Origin: Elusimicrobiota bacterium
Lineage (GTDB): Bacteria > Elusimicrobiota > Elusimicrobia > UBA1565 > UBA9628
Assembly: GCA_027452025.1 (NCBI GenBank)
Contig: DAIDHI010000024.1
Location: 1-36,986, forward strand
Direction: 5' to 3'
DNA: 36,986 nucleotides
Below are positions 1-8,396 of the stretch, piece after piece (position 1 is the first letter of the stretch; each line of letters starts with the position of its first letter). The notes beneath the pieces are model-generated. The model ran no database searches. It worked only from the letters and a program-made list of their open reading frames with translations, and was not told where the DNA came from. The position numbers were made by a program, and so were the translations under genes.

Positions 1-1
1 G

Positions 2-565
2 CCCCGCGCGCCGCAGCCTCGCGCCGCCGTCCAGCCCGCGCCCGCGCCCGCGCGGCAGCCTTCGCAAGCCCACGAGCCCCGGGAAGTGTCGCCCGAGCAG
101 CAGCAGGCGGCCGTCGCCGAGGCCTCCTCGCTGCTCAAGGACCTGCTTTCGCTCATGCAGTTCCAGGAGCCCGGCGTGACCGTCGCGTGGGACGGCGTGC
201 AGGAGCGCGTCAAGGCCGTCATCGCCGGCCCCGACGCCGCGCGGCTGACCTCCTCCGAGGGACGAGCCTTGGAGGCCCTGCAGTTCCTCACCACCCTGAT
301 GGTGACGCGCAAGGCCGGCGCCTCCGTCGCCGTTCAGGTGGACGCCCTCGGCTACTGGGAAAAGAAGGAAAAGGAGATCCTGGACATCGCCGAGCGCGGG
401 ATCCAAGAGGTCAAGCACACGGGCAAGCCGATCCGCCTGGCTCCCATGGACGCCACGATGCGCAGGCTCATCCACCGAAACCTCGCCGGCCACCCCGACG
501 TGGAGACGGCTTCGGAGGGGGAAGGCACCTGGCGCAAAATCGTCCTTCGCCCTCGCAAGCGCTGA
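2..565 (+). CDS. jag: Jag/KhpB-like RNA-binding protein (KH and R3H domains), 5' end outside window
   Basis: The reading frame is open to the window edge, so this is the C-terminal part of a longer gene; a GTG at 86 is an internal possibility. The first ~28 codons are a Pro/Ala/Gln-rich linker, as commonly lies between the N-terminal Jag domain and the KH domain. The KH-like part follows (about 15-90 residues after the GTG). The end is an R3H domain with the R...H pattern in RRLIHRNLAGHPDVET and the terminal strand TWRKIVLRPRKR. The family binds RNA and is associated with YidC/SpoIIIJ and cell-envelope control. The context supports the call: mnmE starts 12 nt downstream, as in the widespread rpmH-rnpA-yidC-jag-mnmE order. 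The identification is firm; the true start cannot be seen. Confidence 0.88.
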   Translation, partial: PRAPQPRAAVQPAPAPARQPSQAHEPREVSPEQQQAAVAEASSLLKDLLSLMQFQEPGVTVAWDGVQERVKAVIAGPDAARLTSSEGRALEALQFLTTLMVTRKAGASVAVQVDALGYWEKKEKEILDIAERGIQEVKHTGKPIRLAPMDATMRRLIHRNLAGHPDVETASEGEGTWRKIVLRPRKR

Positions 566-577
566 CCCGGCCCTAAC

Positions 578-1933
578 GTGGACACCATCGCGGCCGTCGC
601 CACCGCGAGCGGCCCCGCGGCCTTGGGCGTGCTGCGCTTGAGCGGCCCCGACGCGCGCGCGGCCGCCTTGCGCTTCCTGCGCCTTGGCGCGGGCCGCGAG
701 CTTTCGCCGCGCGAGGCCTGCTTCGCGCGAGCCTTCTGGAAGCAGGAGGAGCTGGACCAAGTCGTCGCCGTCTATTATCCCGGCCCGCGCAGCGCCACGG
801 GAGAAGACCTCGTGGAGATCACGGCCCACGGCTCGCCCTTCGTGCTGCGGCGCCTGCTCGAGGCCGCGCTCGCCTCGGGCTGCCGCGGCGCGCAGCCCGG
901 AGAGTTCACGCAAAGAGCGTATCTCAACGGGCGCCTCGATCTTTCCCAGGCCGAGGCCGTCGCCTCGCTCATCCGCGCGCGCACCGAGGCCGCCCATCGC
1001 GCCGCCGTCGCCCAACTCGAGGGCGGCCTCTCGCGCGCCGTCGACGCGCTCAAGGCGCCCATCCTCGATCTGCTCGTGCGCGTCGAGGCCGCGCTCGACC
1101 ACCCCGAGGAGGACATCCCCGCGATAGCCCCGGAACTGGCGGCGTCGCAGCTCGGCGCCGCGCGGCGCGCCGTTTCGGAACTGGCGCTCACCCACGAGCG
1201 CGGGCGCTGGCTGTCGGAGGGCGCGCGCATCTGCCTCGTCGGACGTCCCAACGCGGGCAAGTCGAGCCTCCTCAACGCCTTGCTGGGCGTCGACCGGGCG
1301 ATCGTGTGCGACGCCCCCGGAACGACCCGAGACACCCTCGAGGAGCCGGCCACGGCCGCCGGCCTTCCCGCCGTCTTCGTCGACACGGCCGGCCTGCGCG
1401 CGCGCGCCGCCGGGCAAGCCGAGGACCTGGGCATGGCCCGCGCCCGCAAGGCGCTCGACGCGGCGGATCTGGTGGTCCTGGTCGTGGACGGCTCGCGCGC
1501 CCCGGAGCAGGAGGACGCGCGCGTGCACGAGGAGATCCGCGCGCGCGCGAGAGAGCGCGGCCGGCCCCTGCTGTGCGCTCTCAACAAGTCCGACCTCGGG
1601 CTCGTCGCGAGCGCCGACGACGGCGTGGCCGTCTCGGCGGCCACCCGCCAGGGCCTCGACGAGCTCGCCGCGCAGATGCGGCGGCGGCTGGAAAAGGAGG
1701 GCCCCGCTCCGAGCGTGGTCGTGTCCTCGGCGCGGCAGCGCCGCGCCTTGGAGCGCGCGGCCGGCGAGCTTGCGCGCGCCGAGGAGGCCGTCGCCGGGCT
1801 GCCCCGGACCTGGGAAGACCGCGCCGCCTGCCATCTGCGCCAGGCCCTGGCGGCCCTGGGGGAGATTTGCGGCGAGGTCGCCAGCGACGAGGTGCTGCGC
1901 GAAGTCTTCTCCCGGTTCTGCGTGGGAAAATGA
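578..1933 (+). CDS. mnmE: tRNA uridine-5-carboxymethylaminomethyl modification GTPase MnmE (TrmE)
   Basis: A 451-residue protein of normal family length. The N-terminal formyl-THF-binding domain opens with MDTIAAVATASGPAALGVLR. The G domain is inserted in the helical domain: G1 GRPNAGKS at residues 222-229, G2 GTTRD at 248-252, G3 DTAG at 269-272 and G4 NKSD near 336. The protein ends in FCVGK, matching the invariant C-terminal FC(I/V)GK whose cysteine is needed for modification. With MnmG it installs (carboxymethyl)aminomethyl groups at wobble U34 of tRNAs. The GTG start fits the family N-terminus. The gene lies between jag and mnmG, and its stop overlaps the next gene by ATGA. Confidence 0.97.
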   Translation: MDTIAAVATASGPAALGVLRLSGPDARAAALRFLRLGAGRELSPREACFARAFWKQEELDQVVAVYYPGPRSATGEDLVEITAHGSPFVLRRLLEAALASGCRGAQPGEFTQRAYLNGRLDLSQAEAVASLIRARTEAAHRAAVAQLEGGLSRAVDALKAPILDLLVRVEAALDHPEEDIPAIAPELAASQLGAARRAVSELALTHERGRWLSEGARICLVGRPNAGKSSLLNALLGVDRAIVCDAPGTTRDTLEEPATAAGLPAVFVDTAGLRARAAGQAEDLGMARARKALDAADLVVLVVDGSRAPEQEDARVHEEIRARARERGRPLLCALNKSDLGLVASADDGVAVSAATRQGLDELAAQMRRRLEKEGPAPSVVVSSARQRRALERAAGELARAEEAVAGLPRTWEDRAACHLRQALAALGEICGEVASDEVLREVFSRFCVGK

Positions 1934-2262
1934 AAAAGGGCTCCAAGCGACGCCGGACGCCGGCCGCGCCCGCCAAGACTCCGGTCTCGGCGATCACGCC
2001 GGAGCAGCAGATCGTCGGGGGAACGTTCCTCGGCAAAGTGCTCGATTATCTGCCCCGCGTCAGGGCGATGACCGTCCTCATCGAGGCGCCGCTTTCCGTC
2101 GGCGACTCGGTGTGGATCAAGGGGCACACGACCGATCTCAAGCAGCGCGTCGAGCGCCTGGAGATCGAGCGCGAGAGCGTAGCCGGCGCCATGCCCGGCG
2201 AGCAGGTGGCCATCGCCGTGGCGGACCGGGTGCGCCGCGGCGACGCCGTCTTCAAGGTTTGA
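1930..2262 (+). CDS. Small EF-Tu domain 2-like beta-barrel protein (translation elongation factor-like)
   Basis: A 110-residue protein starting at an ATG that overlaps the mnmE stop (ATGA). It has a basic, Ala/Pro-rich N-terminus of about 30 residues. The rest resembles the second beta-barrel domain of translational GTPases: GKVLDYLPRVRAMTVLIEAP, then LSVGDSVWIKGHTTD and a closing GDAVFKV. No G domain is present. Stand-alone copies of this barrel (with the GD.I.IKGHTTD signature) are found in diverse bacteria and archaea as small translation-factor-like proteins, often near U32 peptidases; their function is not established. Its place inside the mnmE-mnmG operon suggests, by inference only, a role in tRNA or translation. 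The frame is supported by overlap and codon use. Confidence 0.8.
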   Translation: MKKGSKRRRTPAAPAKTPVSAITPEQQIVGGTFLGKVLDYLPRVRAMTVLIEAPLSVGDSVWIKGHTTDLKQRVERLEIERESVAGAMPGEQVAIAVADRVRRGDAVFKV

Positions 2263-2270
2263 GCGAAACG

Positions 2271-3503
2271 ATGAGCGAGGTCGCGCGGCGCCCCGCAGGC
2301 CTCACGGCCGCTCGCTGGGCGCTGGCCGTTTTGCTGGGCGTCAACCTGCTCAACTATCTCGACCGTCAGGTCCTGTATTCGCTCCTGCCGCTCATCCAGG
2401 CGGACCTGCACATAAGCGACGCCCGGGCCGGGGAGCTCGCGTCGGCCTTCATGATCGTCTACATGCTGGCCGCGCCTCCGATCGGCTATTGGGCCGACCG
2501 CACCGGCCGCCGGCTCTGGATCACGCTGGGCGTCGGCTTTTGGAGCCTGGCGACGGCGGCCTCGGGGCTGGCGCGCACCTTCGCGCAGCTGTTCGGCGCC
2601 CGGGCGGCCGTGGGCATCGGGGAATCCTGCTACGGCTCCATCTCTCCTTCCTTCGTCGCCGAGCACTTCGAGCCCCGCCGCCGGGCCTCCGTGCTCGCCG
2701 TCTTCTCGATGGCCATCCCCGTGGGCAGCGCGCTCGGCTACGTGGCCGGCGGCATGCTCGGCGAGCGCTTCGGCTGGCGAGCGGCCTTTTGGCTCGTCGG
2801 GCTTCCCGGCCTGGCCCTGGCCGCGCTGTCTTCGACCATCTCGGAGCCGCGCCGGGAGGGCCCGCGCGGGGAAACGGCGTCGGCCTGGAGCGCCTACCTC
2901 GGCTTGTTCCGCATTCCCAGCTTCACCCTGGTGACTTTGGCCGGCGCGGCGATGACGTTCTGCCTCGGAGGCTTCGCCGTCTGGATGCCGAGCTTCTTCC
3001 ATCGCGCCTGGGGCCTGAGCGTGGCCCAGGCCGGCACGCTCGTGGGAGGGGTGACCGTCGTCGCGGGGTTCGTGGGCAGCATGGCGGGGGGGTGGCTCGC
3101 CGACAGGCTGCTGCCCGTCACCAGCAAGGCCTATCTGTGGGTCTCGGGAACCGGTTTGCTGCTCGGTCTTCCGTTGGCCGTGGCGACGGTGCTCGCGCGC
3201 GACCTGCACCTGGCGGTGGCGGCTTTGCTCGCCGCCGAATTCTTCCTTTTCCTCAATATGGGCCCGCTCAACGCCGCCATCGTGGCCGTCACCGACCTCT
3301 CCCGCCGTTCCATGGCCTTCGCGGCCAACATCCTCGTCATCCACGCCCTGGGCGACGCGGTATCGCCGACGATCATCGGGGAGCTCTCCGACCGCTTCGG
3401 CCTGGCGGCCGCGCTCATCGCCTCCACGGCCGGCCTGGCTCTCGCCGGAGGCCTCTGCTTCTGGGCCATGCGCCATTACGACCGGGACGCCCGCTATGCT
3501 TAG
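2271..3503 (+). CDS. Major facilitator superfamily transporter, spinster-like
   Basis: A 410-residue polytopic inner-membrane protein with about 12 hydrophobic segments. The first helix region reads NLLNYLDRQVLYSLLPLI, a pattern typical of the MFS branch that includes Spns/spinster-like carriers and sugar-phosphate/anion porters. The loop 2-3 signature is GYWADRTGRR, and the matching second-half motif is GGWLADRL. The substrate cannot be deduced. The ATG start is 8 nt after the preceding stop and the 3' end overlaps the next gene by 8 nt, so it is cotranscribed with tRNA-modification genes. That is probably an operon accident rather than a functional link. Confidence 0.9.
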   Translation: MSEVARRPAGLTAARWALAVLLGVNLLNYLDRQVLYSLLPLIQADLHISDARAGELASAFMIVYMLAAPPIGYWADRTGRRLWITLGVGFWSLATAASGLARTFAQLFGARAAVGIGESCYGSISPSFVAEHFEPRRRASVLAVFSMAIPVGSALGYVAGGMLGERFGWRAAFWLVGLPGLALAALSSTISEPRREGPRGETASAWSAYLGLFRIPSFTLVTLAGAAMTFCLGGFAVWMPSFFHRAWGLSVAQAGTLVGGVTVVAGFVGSMAGGWLADRLLPVTSKAYLWVSGTGLLLGLPLAVATVLARDLHLAVAALLAAEFFLFLNMGPLNAAIVAVTDLSRRSMAFAANILVIHALGDAVSPTIIGELSDRFGLAAALIASTAGLALAGGLCFWAMRHYDRDARYA

Positions 3504-4260
3504 CCAAGCCCTCCGCTTCTGCCTGCGCTTCGTGACCTCGCCTCGCAAAGCCGCGCAAGACAGCCGCCGCCCCGAGCTCCTCGCACCGGCGGTCTGGATC
3601 TACGCGGCCTTCACCCTCGGCTACATGCTCTTCTATTGGCTCAAGCCTTGGGACTTCCCGGACGTCAACGCCGCTTTTCCCCACGACACGCAGAACCTGT
3701 TTTTCTGGGCCAAGGTGATGGCCTGGCAGCCGCCGCTGGAGGCCGCTTGGATCCTCCTGCTCGCGGGCTGGGTCGTTTTTTTCCGGTCCGGGAAGCTCGG
3801 CCTGCGCATGATCCTCGGCGTCGCGTGGACGGCCGCGCCGATCGTGCTGATCGTGCTCTACGCCCAGAAGCAGGGACTGCCCAAGCCGGCCTTCGCCGCC
3901 GGCACGGCGCTCGCGTTCGGCGCGTTCTATCCCTTCCTCGCGCGCCTGCCGCGCGAGCACTGGCGGCCGCTGGTCACGTTCATGCTCGGCCTCAACGCGC
4001 TCGGCCTCATCATGCTCGCCCCCATGATCGTCTCCGTGTTCGCCGGCTCGCCCGGGCTCTTCCAGTTCTCGCAGATCGCCGGCGGCCTCTGGCTGCTCGC
4101 CGCGGGCACGATCGGGCTGCGGGAGCTCACGGGCCTGCGCTTGCCCCGGGCGTTTCTGTGCGTGCTCTTCGCCATGTTCCTGCAGATCGCCTTCGCCTTC
4201 GCGCTCTTCTTCCTGGGCGCCGTGCCCAAGGAGATCCTCAAGGCGCTCCTCTACTCTTGA
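3496..4260 (+). CDS. Polytopic membrane protein of unknown function, Yip1-like topology
   Basis: A 254-residue integral membrane protein with five to six hydrophobic helices (roughly residues 28-46, 82-97, 104-122, 130-148, 158-180, 190-205 and 218-240). A cytosolic-looking basic N-terminus contains FVTSPRKAA. That start and the spaced helices recall bacterial Yip1/DUF1282-type membrane proteins, but no diagnostic motif confirms it. The start ATG lies within the last codons of the MFS gene, and the stop overlaps mnmG by one base (TGATG). Function unknown. Confidence 0.75.
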   Translation: MLSQALRFCLRFVTSPRKAAQDSRRPELLAPAVWIYAAFTLGYMLFYWLKPWDFPDVNAAFPHDTQNLFFWAKVMAWQPPLEAAWILLLAGWVVFFRSGKLGLRMILGVAWTAAPIVLIVLYAQKQGLPKPAFAAGTALAFGAFYPFLARLPREHWRPLVTFMLGLNALGLIMLAPMIVSVFAGSPGLFQFSQIAGGLWLLAAGTIGLRELTGLRLPRAFLCVLFAMFLQIAFAFALFFLGAVPKEILKALLYS

Positions 4261-6002
4261 TGCCCGAGGCCGCTCACGACGTCGTCGTCGTCGGAGGCGG
4301 GCACGCCGGCCTGGAAGCCTGCTTGGCGGCCGCGCGCATGGGCTGCCGCGTCCTGCTGCTGACGCAGAACCTCGACACCATCGGCGCGATGTCGTGCAAT
4401 CCCTCGATCGGCGGCGTGGCCAAGGGCCAGATCGTGCGCGAGCTCGACGCCTTGGGCGGGGAGATGGGCAAGAACGCCGACCGGTCCGGCCTGCAGTTCA
4501 AGATGCTCAACACCAGCAAGGGACAGGCCGTCCATTCGCCGCGCGCGCAGTGCGACAAGAAGCTCTACGCGCTCGGAATGAAGGAGACGGCCGAGGGCCA
4601 GAGCGGCCTGGAGCTGCGTCAAGACGAGGCGGCCGGCTTGTGGGTCGACGACGCCGGGCTGCGCGGCGTGCTCGGCGCGCGGGGCGAGCGCTACGCCGCC
4701 AAGACCGTGGTGCTGACCACCGGAACGTTCCTCAACGGCCTCGCGCACGTGGGGCTCGACTCCTTTCCCTCGGGGCGCTGCGGCGACGCCCCGGCGCTGG
4801 AGTTGAGCGGCAGCCTGCGCGGCCTGGGCTTTTCCATCGGCCGCATGAAGACCGGGACGCCGATGCGGCTGCACTCCGGCTCCATCGATTACTCCGCCTG
4901 CGAGCGCCAGGACAGCGACGACCCGCCGCGGCCCTTCTCCCACTGGACGCGGCGCCTGGACAATCCCCTGCTGCCCTGCCACATCACCTACACCAACGAG
5001 CGCACGCACGAGATCATTCGGGGCGCCCTGGACCGCTCTCCTCTCTACAGCGGCGTCATCAAGGCCGTCGGGCCGCGCTACTGCCCCTCCATCGAGGACA
5101 AGGTCGTTAAATTCCCGCACAAGGAGCGCCACCAGATCTTTCTGGAGCCGGAGGGCTACCGCACGCGGGAAGTCTACGTCAACGGGCTTTCCACGAGCCT
5201 GCCGCCGGACGCCCAGCTCGCCCTTGCGCGCAGCGTCGCCGGCCTGGAGAACGCCCGGCTCATGCGCTTGGGCTACGCCATCGAGTACGACTATTGTCCT
5301 CCGACCCAGCTCAAGAGCACGCTCGAGACCAAGCTCGTGCCCGGGCTCTTCATGGCCGGGCAGATCAACGGCACGACGGGCTACGAGGAGGCGGCCGCCC
5401 AGGGCTTCGTCGCCGGAGCCAACGCCGCGCTGCGGGCGCTGGAGCGCCCGCCGCTGGTCCTTGCGCGAGACCAAGCCTACATCGGCGTGCTCGTCGACGA
5501 CTTGGTGACCAAAGGGGTCGATGAGCCCTACCGGATGTTCACCGCCCGGGCCGAGTACCGCCTGACCTTGCGCAGCGACAACGCCGACTTGCGCCTGGTG
5601 CCCGTCGGCCGGCGGCTCGGCCTCATCGGCGAGGAGGACTTCGAGCGCTTCTTGCGCTATCGCGAGGCCGTGGAGACGGGCAGGGAGTTCCCGGACGAGG
5701 CCCTCGCGCCCTGGTCCATGGCCGCGGCGCGCGCCGAGCGGGAGATCCAGGGCTCCTACGCCGGGTATCTTGAGCGAGAGCGCGAGACCGCGCGGCGCAT
5801 GGGCGAGCGCGACGCCGTGACGATCCCGGAGGGCTTCGACTACGCCTCGGTCCCGACCCTCGGGCTCGAGGCGCGGCAGAAACTCTCCCGCATCCGGCCG
5901 GCCACTCTCGGGCAGGCGGGGCGCGTCCCGGGCATCACGCCGGCCGACGTGCAGATCATTTGGGTCTACGCGCGGCGGGCGCAGCGGCATGCCGGCGTCT
6001 GA
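4260..6002 (+). CDS. mnmG: tRNA uridine-5-carboxymethylaminomethyl modification enzyme MnmG (GidA)
   Basis: A 580-residue FAD-dependent partner of MnmE, acting on wobble uridine 34 of tRNA. The N-terminal dinucleotide fold has GGGHAG at residues 12-17. The conserved AMSCNPSIGG segment holds a catalytic-type cysteine (C46), and the second conserved cysteine motif YCPSIEDK is present in the middle. FMAGQINGTTGYEEAAAQG and the C-terminal PGITPADVQ segment are family signatures. It is somewhat shorter than the E. coli protein (629) but appears complete. It shares the TGATG stop/start with the upstream gene and overlaps rsmG by 14 nt. The pairing of mnmE and mnmG in one operon fits their obligate complex. 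Confidence 0.97.
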   Translation: MPEAAHDVVVVGGGHAGLEACLAAARMGCRVLLLTQNLDTIGAMSCNPSIGGVAKGQIVRELDALGGEMGKNADRSGLQFKMLNTSKGQAVHSPRAQCDKKLYALGMKETAEGQSGLELRQDEAAGLWVDDAGLRGVLGARGERYAAKTVVLTTGTFLNGLAHVGLDSFPSGRCGDAPALELSGSLRGLGFSIGRMKTGTPMRLHSGSIDYSACERQDSDDPPRPFSHWTRRLDNPLLPCHITYTNERTHEIIRGALDRSPLYSGVIKAVGPRYCPSIEDKVVKFPHKERHQIFLEPEGYRTREVYVNGLSTSLPPDAQLALARSVAGLENARLMRLGYAIEYDYCPPTQLKSTLETKLVPGLFMAGQINGTTGYEEAAAQGFVAGANAALRALERPPLVLARDQAYIGVLVDDLVTKGVDEPYRMFTARAEYRLTLRSDNADLRLVPVGRRLGLIGEEDFERFLRYREAVETGREFPDEALAPWSMAAARAEREIQGSYAGYLERERETARRMGERDAVTIPEGFDYASVPTLGLEARQKLSRIRPATLGQAGRVPGITPADVQIIWVYARRAQRHAGV

Positions 6003-6660
6003 CTGGGAGGAGGCGGCGCAGGCGGCCCTCGCTTGGGGCTGCCCGCTCGACGCCGAGACCATCGAGCGGGCCAAGCGCTACCTCGCGCTCGTGCTCTTGC
6101 ACAACGGCCGCGTCAACCTGACCGCCGACGCCTCCGAGGAGCTGCTGGTGCGCCGGCACCTCGCCGACGGCCTGGCCGGCGCCGGGCTGCTCAAGGCGGC
6201 GCTCTCGGGCCGCCCCGCGCCCCGCCTGGCCGACCTCGGCTCCGGAGCGGGATTCATCGGCATCGGGCTCAAGCTCGGCTGGCCGCAGGCCGAGGTGACG
6301 CTCGTCGAGCCGCTGACCAAGCGCTTCAACTTCCTCAGCGCCGCCGCCGCGGCTTTAGGCGTCAAAGGGCTGCGGGTGCTTCGCCAGTCCGCCTCGGGCA
6401 AGCCCCTGGCCGGCGTCGCGCCCTTCGACGCCGTCGCTTTCCGGGCCCTGGCGCCGCTTCCCGAGGCGCTCCGGCTGGCCTTGCCTCTCGTCGCGGCGGG
6501 GGGCTTCGCGTTGGCCTACCAGTCCCAGCCGGCCGACCCGGAGGAGCCGGCGCTCAAGAAATCCCTGGCCGCCGGCGGGGCAAGATTGGTAGAGTGTCGA
6601 CCCTACCGCCTGCCGCGCGAAGGGCAGGACCGGTATCTAGCGCTTTTCAAGAGAGATTGA
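5989..6660 (+). CDS. rsmG: 16S rRNA (guanine-527-N7)-methyltransferase RsmG (GidB)
   Basis: A 223-residue Rossmann-fold methyltransferase. NGRVNLTAD near residues 39-47 corresponds to the family motif (N..NLT). The SAM-binding loop LADLGSGAGFIGIGL follows at about 80-94, then VTLVEPLTKRFNFL and VAFRALAPL, all typical of RsmG. It methylates N7 of G527 in 16S rRNA (E. coli numbering). The start ATG overlaps the end of mnmG, the classical gidA-gidB order. In many genomes parA/parB follow; here they do not. Confidence 0.95.
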   Translation: MPASDWEEAAQAALAWGCPLDAETIERAKRYLALVLLHNGRVNLTADASEELLVRRHLADGLAGAGLLKAALSGRPAPRLADLGSGAGFIGIGLKLGWPQAEVTLVEPLTKRFNFLSAAAAALGVKGLRVLRQSASGKPLAGVAPFDAVAFRALAPLPEALRLALPLVAAGGFALAYQSQPADPEEPALKKSLAAGGARLVECRPYRLPREGQDRYLALFKRD

Positions 6661-6664
6661 CGCC

Positions 6665-7174
6665 ATGCAGATGCTCAACCGCTACTTCACGCCCTTCGCG
6701 CTCATCCTCATCCTCTCCGACATCTATTTCGGAGAGCCCGACCCCCGGGACTACAAGCTGTCGCTGGCGATCTTGGGCGTCTCGATATTGGTCAATTGGT
6801 GGCTTTCCTCCAACACGTACCGCTTCATCCGCTGGGCGCGCCAGATGCGGACCCTGCAGGTCTGGCTGAATTTCGTCTGGGCCGTGCCGCTGTTCTACCT
6901 GCTCCAGCCGTATTGGGCGCCCATGTGGCTGCTCTTCGTCATGGCGCCGGTCACGGCGGCGCTCTACATGGAGCGCTGGCCCACGTTCGCCGTCTCCTGC
7001 GTCTCCGCGGGGACGATGCTCGCCATCTACTGGCGCCGCGGGATCTTCGCCGAGGGCCCCTATGCCGGCATGGTCCTGGTGCAGGCCTGCTTCATCGTGA
7101 TCTTCGCCCTCTTCGTGCACGCCCTGGCGCAGACGGCCCTGCGGCTGCGCGATGCCGGCCTGCCCGCCCGCTAG
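6665..7174 (+). CDS. Small polytopic membrane protein, unknown function
   Basis: A 169-residue protein with about five hydrophobic stretches (residues 8-20, 32-48, 66-80, 83-100 and 130-155) and a polar C-terminus. It contains two short charged loops (NTYRFIRWARQMR and YWRRGIF). No recognisable motif. It starts 4 nt after the rsmG stop, so it is probably the last gene of the jag-mnmE-mnmG-rsmG operon. It does not resemble ParA or ParB, which often occupy this position. Confidence 0.7.
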   Translation: MQMLNRYFTPFALILILSDIYFGEPDPRDYKLSLAILGVSILVNWWLSSNTYRFIRWARQMRTLQVWLNFVWAVPLFYLLQPYWAPMWLLFVMAPVTAALYMERWPTFAVSCVSAGTMLAIYWRRGIFAEGPYAGMVLVQACFIVIFALFVHALAQTALRLRDAGLPAR

Positions 7175-7206
7175 CCGATTGCACCCGCGCGTTACCGGCC
7201 TTTGAC

Positions 7207-7234
7207 TTGCAATTTGCGCGCGGTGCGGTAAACT
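7207..7234 (+). promoter_or_regulatory. Putative sigma-70 promoter of the gluzincin peptidase gene
   Basis: TTGCAA (7207-7212), 16-nt spacer, TAAACT (7229-7234). The GTG start is at 7242, only 7 nt beyond the -10 box, so transcription would begin at or next to the start codon. No ribosome-binding site is visible. Confidence 0.45.
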
Positions 7235-7241
7235 AATCCCC

Positions 7242-8384
7242 GTGGACGTCCTGCTTCGCATCCGCGTCCTGGTTTGGATCCTGGTACTCGCCCTCTGGGG
7301 GATCATGGTCTACCAATTCCTCGGCGAGGACGACCAGCCGCAGGTCCAGTACGTCTCCAACCCCTACCGGACGCCCGTCGTGCCCCGCGTCGAACCGCCC
7401 ATCGAGACGCCCGCCCCGCCGCCGGCAGAGGAGCAGCAGCCGCCTCCCGACGACGCGGCCCTGAGCGAAGGGCAGCCGGTGGCAAGTTCCCTGCTGGGCG
7501 TGCCGCCCGCGCCCGCTGCGCCGCCCCAACCCTCCTCGCTCGACTACATCAAGCCGCTCAAGGCGATCCGCCTGCCGGCCCGCCGCTACCGCCCCTCGCC
7601 TCCGATGGCCGAGGAGCGCCCCAGGCTGCCCGACCCGGCCATCCCGCCCGGCTTCGTCAAGACGGTCACCCGGCACTTCAACGTCTACTCGGAGGGCGGG
7701 CTCGCGCCGCAAGACGTCCTCGACATGCTCGAGGAGCTCCACGGCAACCTGATGCTCGATCTGGCCGCCTTCTCCCCTTGGGCCGACGACCAGCGCGTGT
7801 CGATCTATCTCTTCCGCAGCCAGGACACCTACCGGGAGGTGACGGGCCGCCCGGCCTGGTCGGGAGGGGCGAGCTCCGTCGCCAAGCGCAAGATCTTCGT
7901 CTACGAGAGCGACGAGCTGCGCGGCATCCTCGCCCACGAGCTGTGCCACATCTATTACGACGGGTTCTACCTGGACGGCCATCCGGATCCGCTCTGGCTC
8001 TCCGAGGGCATGGCCACGCTCATTCAGGTCGAGCGCGGCATGGCGGCTCCGAACTGGCTGCGCGACAACCTCCAGATCCTCGAGGAGGGCGGCGGCTACT
8101 CGCTGCCGCAGCTCATGTCGGTGACGACGACGGCCGGCTCCTCCGACGATCGCGTGCGCCTGTGGTACGCCGAGTCCTACAGCGTCGTGCGCTTCCTCCT
8201 GCGCACGCAGTACCGCTCGAGCTTCTACCACTTCTCGGAGTATCTGCGAGAGGGCAAGGACCCGACCCAAGCCCTCTACCGCGCCTACGGCATGCCTTAC
8301 AACCGGCTCAAGGCCCTGGAGTACGCCTGGCGCTACGACCTGACCAGCCGCAGCATGACCCGCCTCTCCGCCGCGCAGCCGTAA
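7242..8384 (+). CDS. Membrane-anchored gluzincin metallopeptidase (peptidase MA-like)
   Basis: A 380-residue protein. It has one N-terminal membrane helix (residues 8-26), a long Pro/Glu-rich linker (about 40-135), then a catalytic domain. The zinc motif HELCH (232-236) is followed 19 residues later by LSEGMA, in which E255 is the likely third zinc ligand (HExxH...E, gluzincin). The family (peptidase MA / DUF4157-like basic metallopeptidases) is poorly characterised; the anchored topology puts the domain in the periplasm. Substrate unknown. The GTG start is the only one that includes the membrane anchor. The gene converges on the autotransporter gene with a 12-nt gap; no terminator is obvious there. 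Confidence 0.82.
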   Translation: MDVLLRIRVLVWILVLALWGIMVYQFLGEDDQPQVQYVSNPYRTPVVPRVEPPIETPAPPPAEEQQPPPDDAALSEGQPVASSLLGVPPAPAAPPQPSSLDYIKPLKAIRLPARRYRPSPPMAEERPRLPDPAIPPGFVKTVTRHFNVYSEGGLAPQDVLDMLEELHGNLMLDLAAFSPWADDQRVSIYLFRSQDTYREVTGRPAWSGGASSVAKRKIFVYESDELRGILAHELCHIYYDGFYLDGHPDPLWLSEGMATLIQVERGMAAPNWLRDNLQILEEGGGYSLPQLMSVTTTAGSSDDRVRLWYAESYSVVRFLLRTQYRSSFYHFSEYLREGKDPTQALYRAYGMPYNRLKALEYAWRYDLTSRSMTRLSAAQP

Positions 8385-8396
8385 GCCCGGGCCCCG

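Noticed and set aside
775..2127. 450-codon open frame on the minus strand opposite mnmE
   Set aside because: Antisense shadow of a firmly identified gene in GC-rich DNA; composition is Arg/Ser/Ala-rich without any motif.
4251..6074. 607-codon minus-strand open frame opposite mnmG
   Set aside because: Mirror of strong third-position G/C in mnmG; no domain-like sequence, and mnmG is unambiguous.
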